Source: Azorinus chamasolen (taxonomy: Eukaryota; Mollusca; Bivalvia; Cardiida; Solecurtidae). Taken from it: a stretch of 64,000 bases of DNA. Numbering within the stretch: position 1 is the first letter of the stretch; each line of letters starts with the position of its first letter. A model generated the notes under the pieces. The model saw only the letters and a list, made by a program, of their open reading frames with translations, was not told where the DNA came from and searched no databases. Position numbers and translations under genes: made by a program. The stretch is from the NCBI GenBank assembly GCA_963576725.1, contig OY755238.1, positions 25,283,834 to 25,347,833 of the forward strand, read 5' to 3'. Below are positions 1 to 9,646 of this stretch, piece after piece.

Positions 1-119
1 AGACATGCAGAAAGCTCCTCTAGGAGCTTTCTGCATATCTTTCAACCTGCATTAAGCTGCCACCTGTCTCTAAGGCCAATATTTATACTTAATGAACAAC
101 CAGTTTAGAGGGGTTTTAC
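1..119. mobile_element. Right half of a TA-flanked CAGTAAAACC-type MITE, cut by the window edge
   Basis: The segment holds the internal hairpin (gcagaaagctcctc... / gagctttctgc), then the 'gcattaagctgccacctg' block, and ends with 'gaggggttttactg' followed by TA. This matches the complete copy at 6290-6494, so the left half lies outside the window. Termini beginning CAGT with TA target duplication suggest the Tc1/mariner-pogo group; the assignment is from termini only. Confidence 0.6.
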
Positions 120-286
120 TGTATTTTACAGCCATTTCTTTTAAGAAAAAACAACAAAGTATCACACAATTTAGATCAGGATGAGAGACCGAGTTACTCA
201 GCATCTCCTCTGAATCCATATTGACTGAAATGGTCATCACAGTTTTGGTGGTAGAGTGTTGCAGCTAAATGTTCTCCCCATTTTAA

Positions 287-498
287 TACCTTTCCACGCA
301 TTTGCAAACACAGTAGACTCAGATCAGATGTCTGATCAGGGTCTACTCTGTCTGTTTTCTTATGGAATTTTATAAATCAGATACATGCAGTTTCCACCTT
401 GGTGAAAAAATCCCTTTTCCATGCTCCACTGTATTGCTTCTGTCCATGAATATCACCATGGCGATATTATCTTGAATAAATGTTAGACAGGGAAAGGG
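287..498. mobile_element. TTAA-type hairpin MITE (decayed copy)
   Basis: It starts after TTAA (283-286) with a decayed 'taCCTTTCC' end and finishes '...ggaaaggg' followed by TTAC (a mutated TTAA). The centre has the family hairpin ('gcaaacacagtagac' against 'gtctactctgt') around GATCAGATGTCTGATC. Termini of the CCCTTT type at TTAA are those expected of piggyBac-like nonautonomous elements; the superfamily is inferred from ends and target site only. Confidence 0.6.
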
Positions 499-508
499 TT
501 ACTCCAAA

Positions 509-875
509 TCAAGCCATAATCAACTTGTTCACATTTACATCAACCTTTTGTCCAAAGTAGTGATCACACAGTAATAGTGGGCAGTCTGTGAACTCAACTT
601 TATAGTCATAGTACAGAGTGACCTCTTCTGGGTCATCGTATGTGTCCCCTTCATAGCCCAGCTCCTGTAGCGTCAAGTGAATAGGCAGCATAGCCTCACG
701 GCTCCGTGACTTGTCGTAAAATATTGAAAGCTTTGTTGAAACAATGCCGGTCTCTTCCATTATCATTTGGTGTAAGGACGACACTGGTATATGTGAATGT
801 ACAAGTGCTACAAAATGTCCTGGGTATTCTTTGATGTCATTAAAGGAAACCAGCCTCATCTCCAACAGAATAAAC
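509..875 (-). CDS. Terminal exon of an EF-hand protein gene (C-terminal domain)
   Basis: This last coding exon encodes 122 codons ending in a TGA stop at the low-coordinate end. The acceptor reads 'tgtttgtttgcag' just before position 875, and its first base G completes the CA left by the exon at 5002-5130, so the frame is continuous. The segment (starting ...FILLEMRLVSFNDIKEYPGH) has alternating hydrophobic positions and acidic ...YDDPEEVTLYYDY near the end. It looks like a compact alpha/beta, possibly ubiquitin-like, domain, but I do not recognise the family. An internal Met at 865 could be mistaken for a start; the splice phase shows it is internal. Function unknown; Ca2+ binding is suggested only by the upstream EF hands. 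Confidence 0.88.
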
Positions 876-943
876 CTGCAAACAAACAGTAATAGAGCTC
901 AAAGTAAGATGTGTAAATTAAAACATTTTCAAGAATAACTCCT

Positions 944-1043
944 TTATTTCTCCACAAAACCCTATAATGTGACCACTCTCTAGAATGGTCTCTTCAAGAT
1001 AATTCTAAAGAGTGGTCACAGTAGAGGGTTTGGTGGAGAAATG
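944..1043. repeat. Hairpin repeat family 'tttctccac...gtggagaaa' (copy 1; duplicated at 2258-2357)
   Basis: Left arm 'tttatttctccac...gtgaccactct' pairs with right arm 'agagtggtcac...gtggagaaatga' around a short loop containing 'agaatggtctcttcaaga'. A partial copy lies at about 6225-6280, and another at about 14640-14880 is interrupted by a younger element. No coding content. Confidence 0.75.
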
Positions 1044-1123
1044 ACAATTTTAGTATTTGGGTATACACCCTTATTTGCAGCTCTGTAGTAACCCTTTCAA
1101 TACTAAGTGTTCAGAGAGCAATA

Positions 1124-1259
1124 CAGTAAAACCCCTCTAAACCAGACATTCAATTTAGTAAAAATATAGACCTTGGAGACAGGTGACAGCTTAATGTAGG
1201 GTGAATGCTGCATTAAGCAGCCACCTCTACTAGAATTCTGGTTTAGAGGGGTACTACTG
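1124..1259. mobile_element. TA-flanked CAGTAAAACC MITE, 136 bp (duplicate at 2438-2573)
   Basis: Both ends are flanked by TA. The left end reads CAGTAAAACCCCTCTAAACC, and the right end is its near-perfect inverse ('ggtttagaggggtactactg'). Inside is the family block 'aggtgacagcttaatg... cattaagcagccacct'. The structure fits a nonautonomous Tc1/mariner-type (pogo-like ends) element. Confidence 0.75.
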
Positions 1260-1573
1260 TAGTCCATGACTTTATTGGTTGAGTCCATACAGTATGAATG
1301 GGTAACATCTGCAAAGGATTTTGAATGACAAATAGTGCAAACTCTGATCAGAGGGCTCCTCCAGGATCCCTCTGATCTGGGTCTACACTGTTTGCAAATG
1401 ATAGTACACTTGTACATTCATTTCAGCATTCAAAGCATTAAGTGATAAGTATGATACTGACAACTGGACATAAAAACAAGCCAAAAAAGTGTACCTAAGT
1501 AAGAATGGCAGGAGAGGTAAAGAATATAATAATAATAATTAGTAACAATGATGAATATGCATCTCAGAATTAT

Positions 1574-2041
1574 CCCTTTACTGTGTGAATATTCTTGTAA
1601 AAAAATAATGTCAACATGAATATTAATTAGTTGACTTTTAATAATGACATATAAACAAGAGAAATTTGTGTCATGGCCGAACCTGTAGAATTAGATCTAT
1701 ATTATTCCATAAGCAAACAGAGCAGACCCTGATCTAACTGCTCTTACAGGAGATGTCTGATCTGGGCCTACTCTGTTTGCAAAGGCATCAAAAGCAATAT
1801 TTGTGGAGTAAAGTTTTAACCTTTTCCATCATGCAAGTGCCTTTTCACGGTTTTGTAAACAGAGTACACCAAGATCAGACAGTTCCTCTAGGAGCCATCT
1901 GATCAGGGTCTGCGCTGTTTGCTTATGGAAATCTGATTATGCAGTATCCACACCAGTGAAAAAATAGTCTTTCCACTTTTCATTATATTGATTCTATTCA
2001 TGAGGTGAAAAATTCTTGAATAAATGTTAAACAGAGAATTG
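1574..2041. mobile_element. Two chained TTAA hairpin MITEs sharing one TTAA (1574-1815, 1820-2041; duplicated +1314)
   Basis: The first copy starts CCCTTTACTG and ends '...ggagtaaagtt' before TTAA at 1816-1819. The second starts immediately with CCTTTTCCATC and ends at TTAA 2042-2045. Each carries the palindrome 'gcaaacagagcagac... / ...gtctactctgtttgc'. The same arrangement recurs at 2888-3355 through the 1314-bp duplication. Confidence 0.65.
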
Positions 2042-3515
2042 TTAACAGTATTCAAACATGGGCAATAACAAAAGCCTGTAACTTAACAGTAAGCCTTAGC
2101 ATGGTGTGCATGTTTCACAGGCACACATTTCTGTCCATTCCATTTTCAAAGTGTATTCAATTATTCTACGAAAATGCATTCTGAGTATCAAGCAGTTTTG
2201 ATCCTGATGAGATCAAAGTAAGATGTGTAAATTAAAACATTTTCAAGAATAACTCCTTTATTTCTCCACAAAACCCTATAATGTGACCACTCTTTAGAAT
2301 GGTCTCTTCAAGATAATTCTAAAGAGTGGTCACAGTAGAGGGTTTGGTGGAGAAATGACAATTTTAGTATTTGGGTATACACCCTTATTTGCAGCTCTGT
2401 AGTAACCCTTTCAATACTAAGTGTTCAGAGAGCAATACAGTAAAACCCCTCTAAACCAGACATTCAATTTAGTAAAAATATAGACCTTGGAGACAGGTGA
2501 CAGCTTAATGTAGGGTGAATGCTGCATTAAGCAGCCACCTCTACTAGAATTCTGGTTTAGAGGGGTACTACTGTAGTCCATGACTTTATTGGTTGAGTCC
2601 ATACAGTATGAATGGGTAACATCTGCAAAGGATTTTGAATGACAAATAGTGCAGACTCTGATCAGAGGGCTCCTCCAGGATCCCTCTGATCTGGGTCTAC
2701 ACTGTTTGCAAATGATAGTACACTTGTACATTCATTTCAGCATTCAAAGCATTAAGTGATAAGTATGATACTGACAACTGGACATAAAAACAAGCCAAAA
2801 AAGTGTACCTAAGTAAGAATGGCAGGAGAGGTAAAGAATATAATAATAATAATTAGTAACAATGATGAATATGCATCTCAGAATTATCCCTTTACTGTGT
2901 GAATATTCTTGTAAAAAAATAATGTCAACATGAATATTAATTAGTTGACTTTTAATAATGACATATAAACAAGAGAAATTTGTGTCATGGCCGAACCTGT
3001 AGAATTAGATCTATATTATTCCATAAGCAAACAGAGCAGACCCTGATCTAACTGCTCTTACAGGAGATGTCTGATCTGGGTCTACTCTGTTTGCAAAGGC
3101 ATCAAAAGCAATATTTGTGGAGTAAAGTTTTAACCTTTTCCATCATGCAAGTGCCTTTTCACGGTTTTGTAAACAGAGTACACCAAGATCAGACAGTTCC
3201 TCTAGGAGCCATCTGATCAGGGTCTGCGCTGTTTGCTTATGGAAATCTGATTATGCAGTATCCACACCAGTGAAAAAATAGTCTTTCCACTTTTCATTAT
3301 ATTGATTCTATTCATGAGGTGAAAAATTCTTGAATAAATGTTAAACAGAGAATTGTTAACAGTATTCAAACATGGGCAATAACAAAAGCCTGTAACTTAA
3401 CATTAAGCCTTAGCATGGTGTGCATGTTTCACAGGCACACATTTCTGTCCATTCCATTTTCAAAGTGTATTCAATTATTCTACGAAAATGCATTCTGAGT
3501 ATCAAGCAGTTTTGA

Positions 3516-3595
3516 TCCTGATGAGATCCTGATGAGATAATGATGAGAACCTGATGAGATGATGATGAGAACCTGATGAGATGCTGGTTTACTTC
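3516..3595. repeat. Short minisatellite, unit cctgatgagat
   Basis: Imperfect repeats of 'cctgatgagat', 'aatgatgagaa' and 'cctgatgagatgatg' run to about 3590, at the junction that ends the second copy of the 1314-bp duplication. The repeat sits exactly at the duplication boundary and may have mediated it. Confidence 0.75.
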
Positions 3596-3791
3596 ATGTC
3601 TCATCTAGATCCAAAATGTTTGCAAAATTGAAAGGTAATAAAACTTTTGTATGTAGGTTGTTAACCCTTTACTCCATAAATATGCCATTTAAGGTTGTTC
3701 TGCAAACAGGGTAGATCAAGATCAGACAATTTCTGTAGAAACCATCTGATCAGGGTCTGCTCTGTTCACTTAAATCTTAAGAAATAATATA

Positions 3792-3991
3792 CAGTAAAAC
3801 CTCTCTATAATGACCACTAAATTACATCAAGTATTTTGTGTTAAAGGCAGGTGGCTGCTTAAAGCAAGTTGAAAGTAAAACAACGCTCCTATAGGAGTGT
3901 TCTGTTTTACTTTCACCTTCCTTTAAGCAGCCACCTGCCCTAAATACCAACTAATTAACACAATTTAGTGGTCGTTATAGAGAGGTTTTAC
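3792..3991. mobile_element. TA-flanked CAGTAAAACC MITE nested in a TTAA element
   Basis: The left end is TA + CAGTAAAACCTCTCTATAA. The centre holds the hairpin 'acgctcctataggagtgt' and paired blocks 'aggtggctgcttaa'/'ttaagcagccacct'. The first right end is 'ttatagagaggtttta'. The right terminus continues into a tandem array of itself. Confidence 0.7.
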
Positions 3992-4366
3992 AATAGTGGT
4001 CATTATAGAGAGGTTTAACTGTAGTGGTCGTTTTAGAGAGGTTTTACAGTAGTGGCAATTATAGAGAGGTTTTACTGTATTGGTCGCTATAGAGGTTTTA
4101 CTGTATTGGTCCCTATAGAGAGGTTTTACTGTAGTGGTCGTTAAATAGAGGTTTTACTGTGGTGGTCGTTATAGAGAGGTTTTACTGTAGTGGCTGTTAT
4201 AGAGAGGTTTTACTGGAGTGGCCGTTAAATAGGGGTTTTACTGTAGTGGTCATTATAGAGAGGTTTTACTGTAGTGGTCATTATAGAGAGGTTTTACTGT
4301 AGTGACTGTTACAGAGAGGTTTAATTGTAGTGACTGTTATAGAGAGGTTTTACTGTAGTGTAGTGG
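3985..4366. repeat. Tandem array of about 14 copies of a transposon terminal repeat (about 27 bp)
   Basis: The unit 'gtggtcgttatagagaggttttactgta' repeats with variation (cattatag, ctgttacag, tcgttaaatag). It is the right terminal inverted repeat of the adjoining TA-flanked element. Sixteen or more potential termini therefore face the same way. Confidence 0.85.
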
Positions 4367-4496
4367 TAGATCCGATTCTACAGTTTCTGCAAAGACCAGA
4401 CTTTCTTGTTTTTGTGTTGTTATAAAAAAAAATATCTAATTAATATTCATGATGTCATAATATTCTAATATGAATATACATGGAGTAAATGGTTAA

Positions 4497-4731
4497 CCCT
4501 TTACTGCATTAATATGCCTTTCTATGCCTTTGTAAACAGAGTAGACACTGACCAGACTGCTCCTTAGGAGCTATCTGATTAGCTAGGATCTGCCCTGTTT
4601 GCCAATGATACAATATAGGTATGAATCTATAGTTTCTAGCATAGTCAAAAATAATGTATCCATGTCCGGTCATAAAAAAATATATAATTACTACGTGTAT
4701 TGATGATGTCATTTTTTGTTAGAGTAAAGGG
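4497..4731. mobile_element. TTAA hairpin MITE, complete, 235 bp
   Basis: TTAA at 4493-4496 and 4732-4735 flank an element starting CCCTTTACTGC and ending 'gagtaaaggg'. The internal hairpin is 'gtagacactgaccagactgc' against 'gattagctaggatctgccc'. A piggyBac-like nonautonomous element is the best inference. Confidence 0.75.
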
Positions 4732-4735
4732 TTAA

Positions 4736-4956
4736 CCCTTACCCTGTTCTATGTTTATTTCAAATTTCAATATCTACTGATGGAAGTTGGAACTTTGTAG
4801 CCATTTTAGAAGGTGAAGAAACAGCTCTATCAAAGTTCTGAAGTAGTTCCATTAGCAAACAGAGCAGACCCTGATCAGGCGGATCCTATAAGAGCCATCT
4901 GATCTGGGTCTACTCTGTTTACAAAAGCGTAAAAAGCATTTATATAAAGGAAAGGG
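4736..4956. mobile_element. TTAA hairpin MITE, adjacent copy sharing its left TTAA
   Basis: It starts CCCTTACCCTG directly after the TTAA at 4732-4735 that also ends the previous element. It ends 'aaaggaaaggg' followed by TTAC. The palindrome 'agcaaacagagcagac' / 'gtctactctgttt' spans 4855-4920. Confidence 0.7.
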
Positions 4957-5001
4957 TTACAGGATATCGGGATAAGAGACCAGGATGAACATGTCACTTA
5001 C

Positions 5002-5130
5002 TGTGGATATTTAACTTGATACGGGCCGCAGATAGCCATTTTACAGCATTTACACTTATCCAAGTTCCTCTCCGTTAGGATCAGAACTTTGTCTGCCTCT
5101 TCCTCATCCCTCTCCAGGTCCTCTAGTTCT
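5002..5130 (-). CDS. Internal exon of the EF-hand protein gene (Cys-rich linker)
   Basis: The minus-strand exon is bounded by acceptor 'ttttatag' (at 5131) and donor 'gtaagtga' (at 5001). It starts with one base completing an Arg codon and leaves two bases (CA) that complete Gln with the next exon. It encodes an acidic helix (ELEDLERDEEEADK) and then VLILTERNLDKCKCCKMAIC, with a CxCC...C cluster that could bind metal. There is no internal stop, and the phase matches on both sides. It continues directly from the EF-hand exon at 5829-5952. Confidence 0.88.
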
Positions 5131-5828
5131 CTATAAAATTAGATTATGTCAGTTTAAAGTATCTCATCACAATTGAATTCCTAGCGGACTCTTAGCTATA
5201 AGTCTCACTTAATGTCTGCAAGAAAATCAAACAAAACTAGAAAATAATGTCCATTGCACATAGATGCCCCCATAGGCAATATTGTTTTTTAAATCAAGCA
5301 TTTTTTACTAATATGTTATACAGTGAAGAAAATTTAAAGACCCATAGTTCTGGATTGAGTAAAAAATAGTTTGAGCAAAAAGCTCCCTTCTTTACATACA
5401 ATAACATTCTCATATCAGCCTTTTCCATCTGAGATTGTCTAAAGTAAATCCTCCTGTTGGTGAATGAGGAGTTATAGACGTCCAAATATTACAAGTATTT
5501 TATCAAACTATTCGTAAATATCCTGGAATAGCTCCCTCACCCGAAATGATTCTGAATACCTTAGATATCGCCTCTTTTGGTATTCAAGTATAATACTCAT
5601 TCCGGAAGTTTGCGGTAATAATGGAGGGGGCTATTCAAGGATATTGCAAACTATTCTTTGAAAGTCTGTCAAATTTGAATCAAATCAATCTAACCTATTT
5701 AGTAATATTGACCAAAATCTAGGTCTGCTTCACATGAGGGTACATGAGCAATATTAACAGGTAAAAATCTCATTATTCGTTCCACTTGGCAATCGTTGAA
5801 TTATTCAGTAGGACTTGAACTGTCTTAC

Positions 5829-5952
5829 CTGATGTATTTCAGTCCCTTTGAGAACTCTGTGAAGTCTATATCACCTGTGTTCTCCCTGTCAAGTAATTTA
5901 CACAGCATGTGTAACTCGACAACCGTGCAGGGACACAGCAGATCCAGCATTC
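5829..5952 (-). CDS. Internal exon of the EF-hand protein gene (second, canonical EF hand)
   Basis: Acceptor 'tatattgcag' and donor 'gtaagaca' bound a 124-base exon, phase 1 in and phase 2 out. It encodes a helix (MLDLLCPCTVVELHMLCKLL) followed by the loop DRENTGDIDFTEF. The loop has Asp at 1, Glu at 3, Thr at 5, Gly at 6, Asp at 7, Ile at 8, Asp at 9 and Glu at 12, a good EF-hand calcium loop. It pairs with the degenerate hand from the preceding exon. Confidence 0.9.
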
Positions 5953-6289
5953 CTGCAATATACAGTAAAACTACACTACCATGCAGGGGAACAGCAGATC
6001 AAGCATTCTTGCATTATACAGTAAACCTAGACTATCATACAAGGGAACCGTAGATCCAGCATTCCTGCAACATATAGTAAAACTACACTACCTTGCTGGG
6101 AAACAGCAGATCTAGAATTCCTGCATTATACTGCTTCAAATCTGTATGCAAGTCAGAGCAACAGATAAACGTGCATACTCAAATACATGTACTAAAATCG
6201 TCCTTCCTCCACACCTTAGAATTGTGTTGAAGATATGATTCTAAAGAGTGGTCACAACATAGGATTTGGTGGAGAAAATAAAGAAGTTA

Positions 6290-6494
6290 CAGTAAAACCC
6301 CTCTAATGTGACCACTTAATGAACAAACATGGCTGTCTTCATAAGCAGGTGGTTGCTTAATGCAGGGCCAAAGTTATGCAGAAAGCTCCTATAGGAGCTT
6401 TCTGCATAACTTTCATCCTGCATTAAGCTACCACCTGCCTTTGCCACTGTGAATTATGCCCATTTTTGGTGGTCGCATTAGCGGGGTTTTACTG
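6290..6494. mobile_element. TA-flanked CAGTAAAACC MITE, complete, 205 bp
   Basis: TA at 6288-6289 and 6495-6496. Left end CAGTAAAACCCCTCTAATG; right end 'cattagcggggttttactg'. The centre is a strong hairpin 'agaaagctcctataggagct'. This is the best-preserved member of the family in the window. It abuts a partial hairpin-family copy at about 6225-6280. Confidence 0.8.
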
Positions 6495-6840
6495 TATTCT
6501 TGAAATGTTTTAATTTTACAAGGACCTCTGCAAGTGTTGCTGTTTTCTTCTATTGTTTTCATAGGCAGTGTCAGGATGTTGCACTGATTAGATTCCTCAT
6601 GAGAAACAGGTTTCTTGGCATCTCATCCAATGTGTGCATAGTGTCTTACTAAGTGTGCCTTTGCTTACATTTCCAAGCAACTTGGATACAGATTACACGC
6701 TGTGTAACTCTGAGTCTCATCAGGATCCAAACTGTTTGACACCTGGTCAGTAGTTTCTAAATACTTTGAATAAATCAAAATTAAGTAAAAATTGTTCCAG
6801 GTAAGAGGTTGGGCAGACATCATAATTTTCAGTTGGATAA

Positions 6841-7052
6841 CCCTTACTATGCGGGACACGGGTGATGGGTCACTACAGTCCGTTGCAAACAGTGTAGACC
6901 CAGATGAGAGGGCTCCTAAAGGAGCCCTCTGATCTGGGTCTGCACTGTTTGTCATATTACACTTTTCTTACGAAAAATCCCTAAATATTCACCATGAGCT
7001 TGACCTGTTTGAATTTAAGAATAGTCTATTTGAAAATTCAGTATTGTAAGGG
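6841..7052. mobile_element. TTAA MITE, subtype CCCTTACTATG (decayed target site)
   Basis: It begins CCCTTACTATGCGGG and ends 'tattgtaaggg'. The flanks ATAA and TTTA are one-base decays of TTAA. The hairpin is 'gcaaacagtgtagaccc' / 'gggtctgcactgttt'. It is the reverse of the intact nested element at 14211-14415. Sequence of a related subtype precedes it at about 6690-6840. Confidence 0.65.
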
Positions 7053-7129
7053 TTTACTTTCAGCTACAAAATCTGGTGTTTACTTCATTCGTACAATTTT
7101 TTCCATTACATTTTTTTAACCATTTACTC

Positions 7130-7360
7130 CATGAATATTCTTGTAAGAAATAATGACATCATGAATATTAATTAGATTACTTGTTATAATAGCACATGGG
7201 CACAGGAATTTCTGGCCATGGCACAAACTGCAGAATCATATCCATATTACTTCATAAGGTAACAGAGCAGAGCCTGATCTGATGACGACTAAAGGAGAAA
7301 TCTGATCTGGGTCTACTATGTTTGCAAAGATATAGAAAGGAGTATCTATAGGGAAAAGGG
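7130..7360. mobile_element. TTAA hairpin MITE
   Basis: It starts after TTAA (7126-7129) and ends 'gggaaaaggg' before TTAG. It contains 'catgaatattaattag' and the palindrome 'aacagagcagagcctgatc' / 'gatctgggtctactatgttt'. Confidence 0.65.
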
Positions 7361-7437
7361 TTAGATAAAAGTTCCAATGTATCCTTATAAGACACAGAAG
7401 TATGTGGCATCTTTTAAAAATTGGTCCATTCAGTTAA

Positions 7438-7670
7438 CCCTTTCCCTCATATAAAAACATTTTCATACTTTTGCAAACAGAGAAGATCCAGATCAGACGG
7501 CTCCTATAGCAGCGGTCTGATCAAGGTCTGCTCTGTTTGCTAATGGAATTTGATAGATCTGTTTCTGTACTTTCTAAAATGACTACAATGTTCCATCTCA
7601 TATTTAATTATAACTGTTTGTCCATGAATATTCAGTAGGCATTGAAATTTTGGAATAAATATAGGATAGA
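7438..7670. mobile_element. TTAA hairpin MITE, right end decayed
   Basis: TTAA at 7434-7437 is followed by CCCTTTCCCTC. The hairpin is at about 7475-7545. The right end fades at 'aataaatataggatagat' with no clear TTAA. Confidence 0.55.
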
Positions 7671-7712
7671 TATGCATATCAGACACAGACAAGTCATTCT
7701 CTAAGATCTAAC

Positions 7713-7884
7713 CTGATTTGAAATCCTCATATGCGAGAACACTTTCCTCATCTTCATCAAACTTGGTAAAGTATCTGTTCAAATGTTTATGGTTTTTAAT
7801 GAGCCATCCATCCATTCTGTTGATAAAGTCATGGAAAAGAGGCTTGTTCAGTCTCATCTTGTCACAGGCCTTTTCAAGTTTACT
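7713..7884 (-). CDS. Internal exon of the EF-hand protein gene (first, degenerate EF hand)
   Basis: The acceptor is a T-rich 'ctttttttag' and the donor is 'gttagatc'. The 172-base exon enters in phase 0 and leaves one base, which the next exon completes as Gly. It encodes SKLEKACDKMRLNKPLFHDF, then an aromatic/basic helix ending ...NRYFTKFDEDEESVLAYEDF. FDEDEESVLAYEDF resembles an EF-hand loop but lacks the central Gly, so it is probably a weak or non-binding hand. Together with 5829-5952 it makes the usual EF-hand pair. Confidence 0.88.
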
Positions 7885-8149
7885 CTAAAAAAAGAAAAGA
7901 ACGGTACATGCTTTATGAAAAATAAATCGAAACTAGTAAGGATTTCTCTCTTTATATCACAGAAAATGGATAAGTAACATATTTCTAATGTATTCACCTA
8001 ACTTTACTGAAAATTATTCACTTTAGTTGAAATGCATGCTTGCTGCTCATAAGACACATATTTTTTTTTCATGAAGAGGGGAAGACTGCTCTCTAATTTT
8101 TGGCATAGGGGAACAAAATTTGCAACGTCAAGTCAATTTGGGAATAAAA

Positions 8150-8685
8150 TGGCATGATTTTTAACAATTTCATATAAACACCTTTTCATGCCTTTGCAAA
8201 TAGACTAGACCAAGATCAGATGCATGCCTCTGTAGGATCTATCTGATCAGGGTCTGCTGTTTGCTTATGGCAGAACTGAAGTAAAGTACCTAGTTATAGT
8301 CTACTTTCAGTCCGAATGACCGCTCAGCCGACTGTCATTGGCCTACAATATTGAGCACTGCTAACATATGGCGCAATCATGCAGCCGCAGTACCGGCGAG
8401 TGACCCTCACAGGTACCCATTTTAATCCCTGGGTGGAGAGGACATGCGGGTAGGAGACACAGAAAAGCATCTCTGAAATTTCCAGATGGGATCGGGATTT
8501 GTACCCCGGTCCTCCGGACTGATAGTCAAGCGCCTTACCACTAGACCACCGCCACCGAAACTGTATTATTAGGTCTATATTATTCCACTAAGTAAACAGA
8601 ACAGACCCTTATCAGACAGCTCCTAAAGGAGGCATCTGATCTGGGTCTATTAAGTTTGCAAAAGTTGTCTATATGTGGGATTGGG
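8150..8685. mobile_element. TTAA-family hairpin MITE remnants split by a SINE
   Basis: One hairpin lies at 8195-8275 ('gcaaatagactagacc' / 'ggtctgctgtttgc') and another at 8590-8660, with a SINE between them. The right side ends '...tgggattggg' before TTAA 8686-8689, which is also the left target site of the next element. Confidence 0.55.
8305..8562 (-). mobile_element. tRNA-derived SINE
   Basis: Read on the minus strand, the head has a pol III A-box-like 'ggtctagtggtaaggcgc' and a B-box-like 'ggggtacaaatcccgatc' about 35 bases apart, as in tRNA genes. An unrelated body follows ('cagagatgcttttctgtgtc ... tactgcggctgcatg ... cggctgagcggtcattcgg'). The sequence cannot fold as an intact tRNA (no acceptor stem closure), so it is a SINE. 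No target duplication was confirmed. Confidence 0.7.
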
Positions 8686-8689
8686 TTAA

Positions 8690-9184
8690 AGAGGAGGTCC
8701 CTACAATGATCGCATATTTTCAATAATATCATAAAACTTGGTATTTGTTATGCTCTATCATTATTATGAAGGTTCCTAATTTGAACTTATATCGAAAAAT
8801 GCCCATGTGATATAAATAAACCGATTTCATCAATAACTGATAATTTTTGTTCTACAACACAATATTATCGACCTTTTCCGTAAACTTTTCCGCCTTTTGC
8901 CGATGATCACCCGATCTCTCCATTGTTTACGTAATAGCTTTCTCGGAAGTGGTCGGAGAATCGCGAATAGGGCGAACAGTTACGAAACTAAAACTCAACC
9001 CGAATAAAACTGAAACATCGGGGAGTAAACCCGGGATCAGCGATATCAAACACATGGATGTTTTGTCATTATAAATGGTAATTGGATGGGGCTTTTTGTG
9101 ATATACTACTTTTCAGCATATAAACAAATGAGTTTTGTATATTTGAAGTGTTTATGAAACGCGTCAAATGTAGGGACATCCCCT
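8690..9184. mobile_element. Nonautonomous DNA element with AGRGGAKGTCCCTACA ends and TTAA target site, 495 bp
   Basis: TTAA occurs at 8686-8689 and 9185-9188. Left end AGAGGAGGTCCCTACA; the inverse of the right end is AGGGGATGTCCCTACA. No ORF of note. This is a TTAA-targeting family distinct from the hairpin MITEs; the left TTAA is shared with the preceding element. Confidence 0.7.
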
Positions 9185-9429
9185 TTAAGTCTTAGCATGA
9201 TAGCAGCAAATTTGTAAATTACATTTCTCACATAACTCTCCTTATCTCCGGGTTAGAACAACGGGTTAAGATTCTTTGATCTGTGACACTTGTAAGAACA
9301 CTTTAGAATATATATGACGTCATACGTCATAATATGACGTCAAACCATTAAAGCCGATGTTTACATGTCATTAAAATGGCGAAAATACACTGTTTTAGTT
9401 ATGTGAGAAAAAGAATCTGATGCTCTTTG

Positions 9430-9516
9430 TCTTTTAAGATCACGTGTTCCTAAACTCACCAAGAAAATGCTATAACATTTTCTAAGGATCGTTTAGGAAC
9501 ATGTGATCTTAAAAGA
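9430..9516. repeat. 27-bp inverted repeat (stem-loop)
   Basis: 'gtcttttaagatcacgtg...' at 9430 pairs with '...catgtgatcttaaaagac' ending at 9516, around a loop of about 33 bases. The stem contains an E-box-like cacgtg/catgtg. Function unknown. Confidence 0.7.
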
Positions 9517-9646
9517 CAACCCGCGACAGATCCTCTATGTACCTATATGCAATTTGGACTCAAGGTGTTCGATACTCTGGGGATCCTACTTGAAAGCAAA
9601 TGAAACAAGAGCACCGCAAGACGGGGCAATATACGCCCGAAGGCTG

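Larger units (their letters stand above)
899..3526. repeat. Recent tandem duplication of a 1314-bp unit (899-2212 and 2213-3526)
   Basis: Everything from 'tcaaagtaagatg' at 899 recurs at 2213 with a constant offset of 1314 bp. I noticed only about four mismatches (e.g. ctctctag/ctctttag; gtgcaaac/gtgcagac; gggcct/gggtct; aacagtaa/aacattaa), so the copies are more than 99% identical by eye. Each copy contains a hairpin element, a TA-flanked CAGTAAAACC element and two chained TTAA elements. It lies in the last intron of the EF-hand gene. Identical 104-codon ORFs at 1103-1417 and 2417-2731 are a by-product of the duplication and look non-coding. Confidence 0.95.
3665..4492. mobile_element. TTAA hairpin MITE interrupted by a TA-flanked element and its TIR-derived satellite
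   Basis: The outer element starts after TTAA (3661-3664) with CCCTTTACTCC and ends '...ggagtaaatgg' before TTAA (4493-4496). Its hairpin half is at about 3705-3770. From 3790 it is interrupted by a CAGTAAAACC element; its tail ('taattaatattcatgatgtc') resumes near 4430. Confidence 0.7.

Noticed and set aside
1103..1417. 104-codon minus-strand ORF, repeated at 2417-2731
   Set aside because: It spans MITE termini and hairpins and is repeated only because of the tandem duplication; no splice or codon signal.
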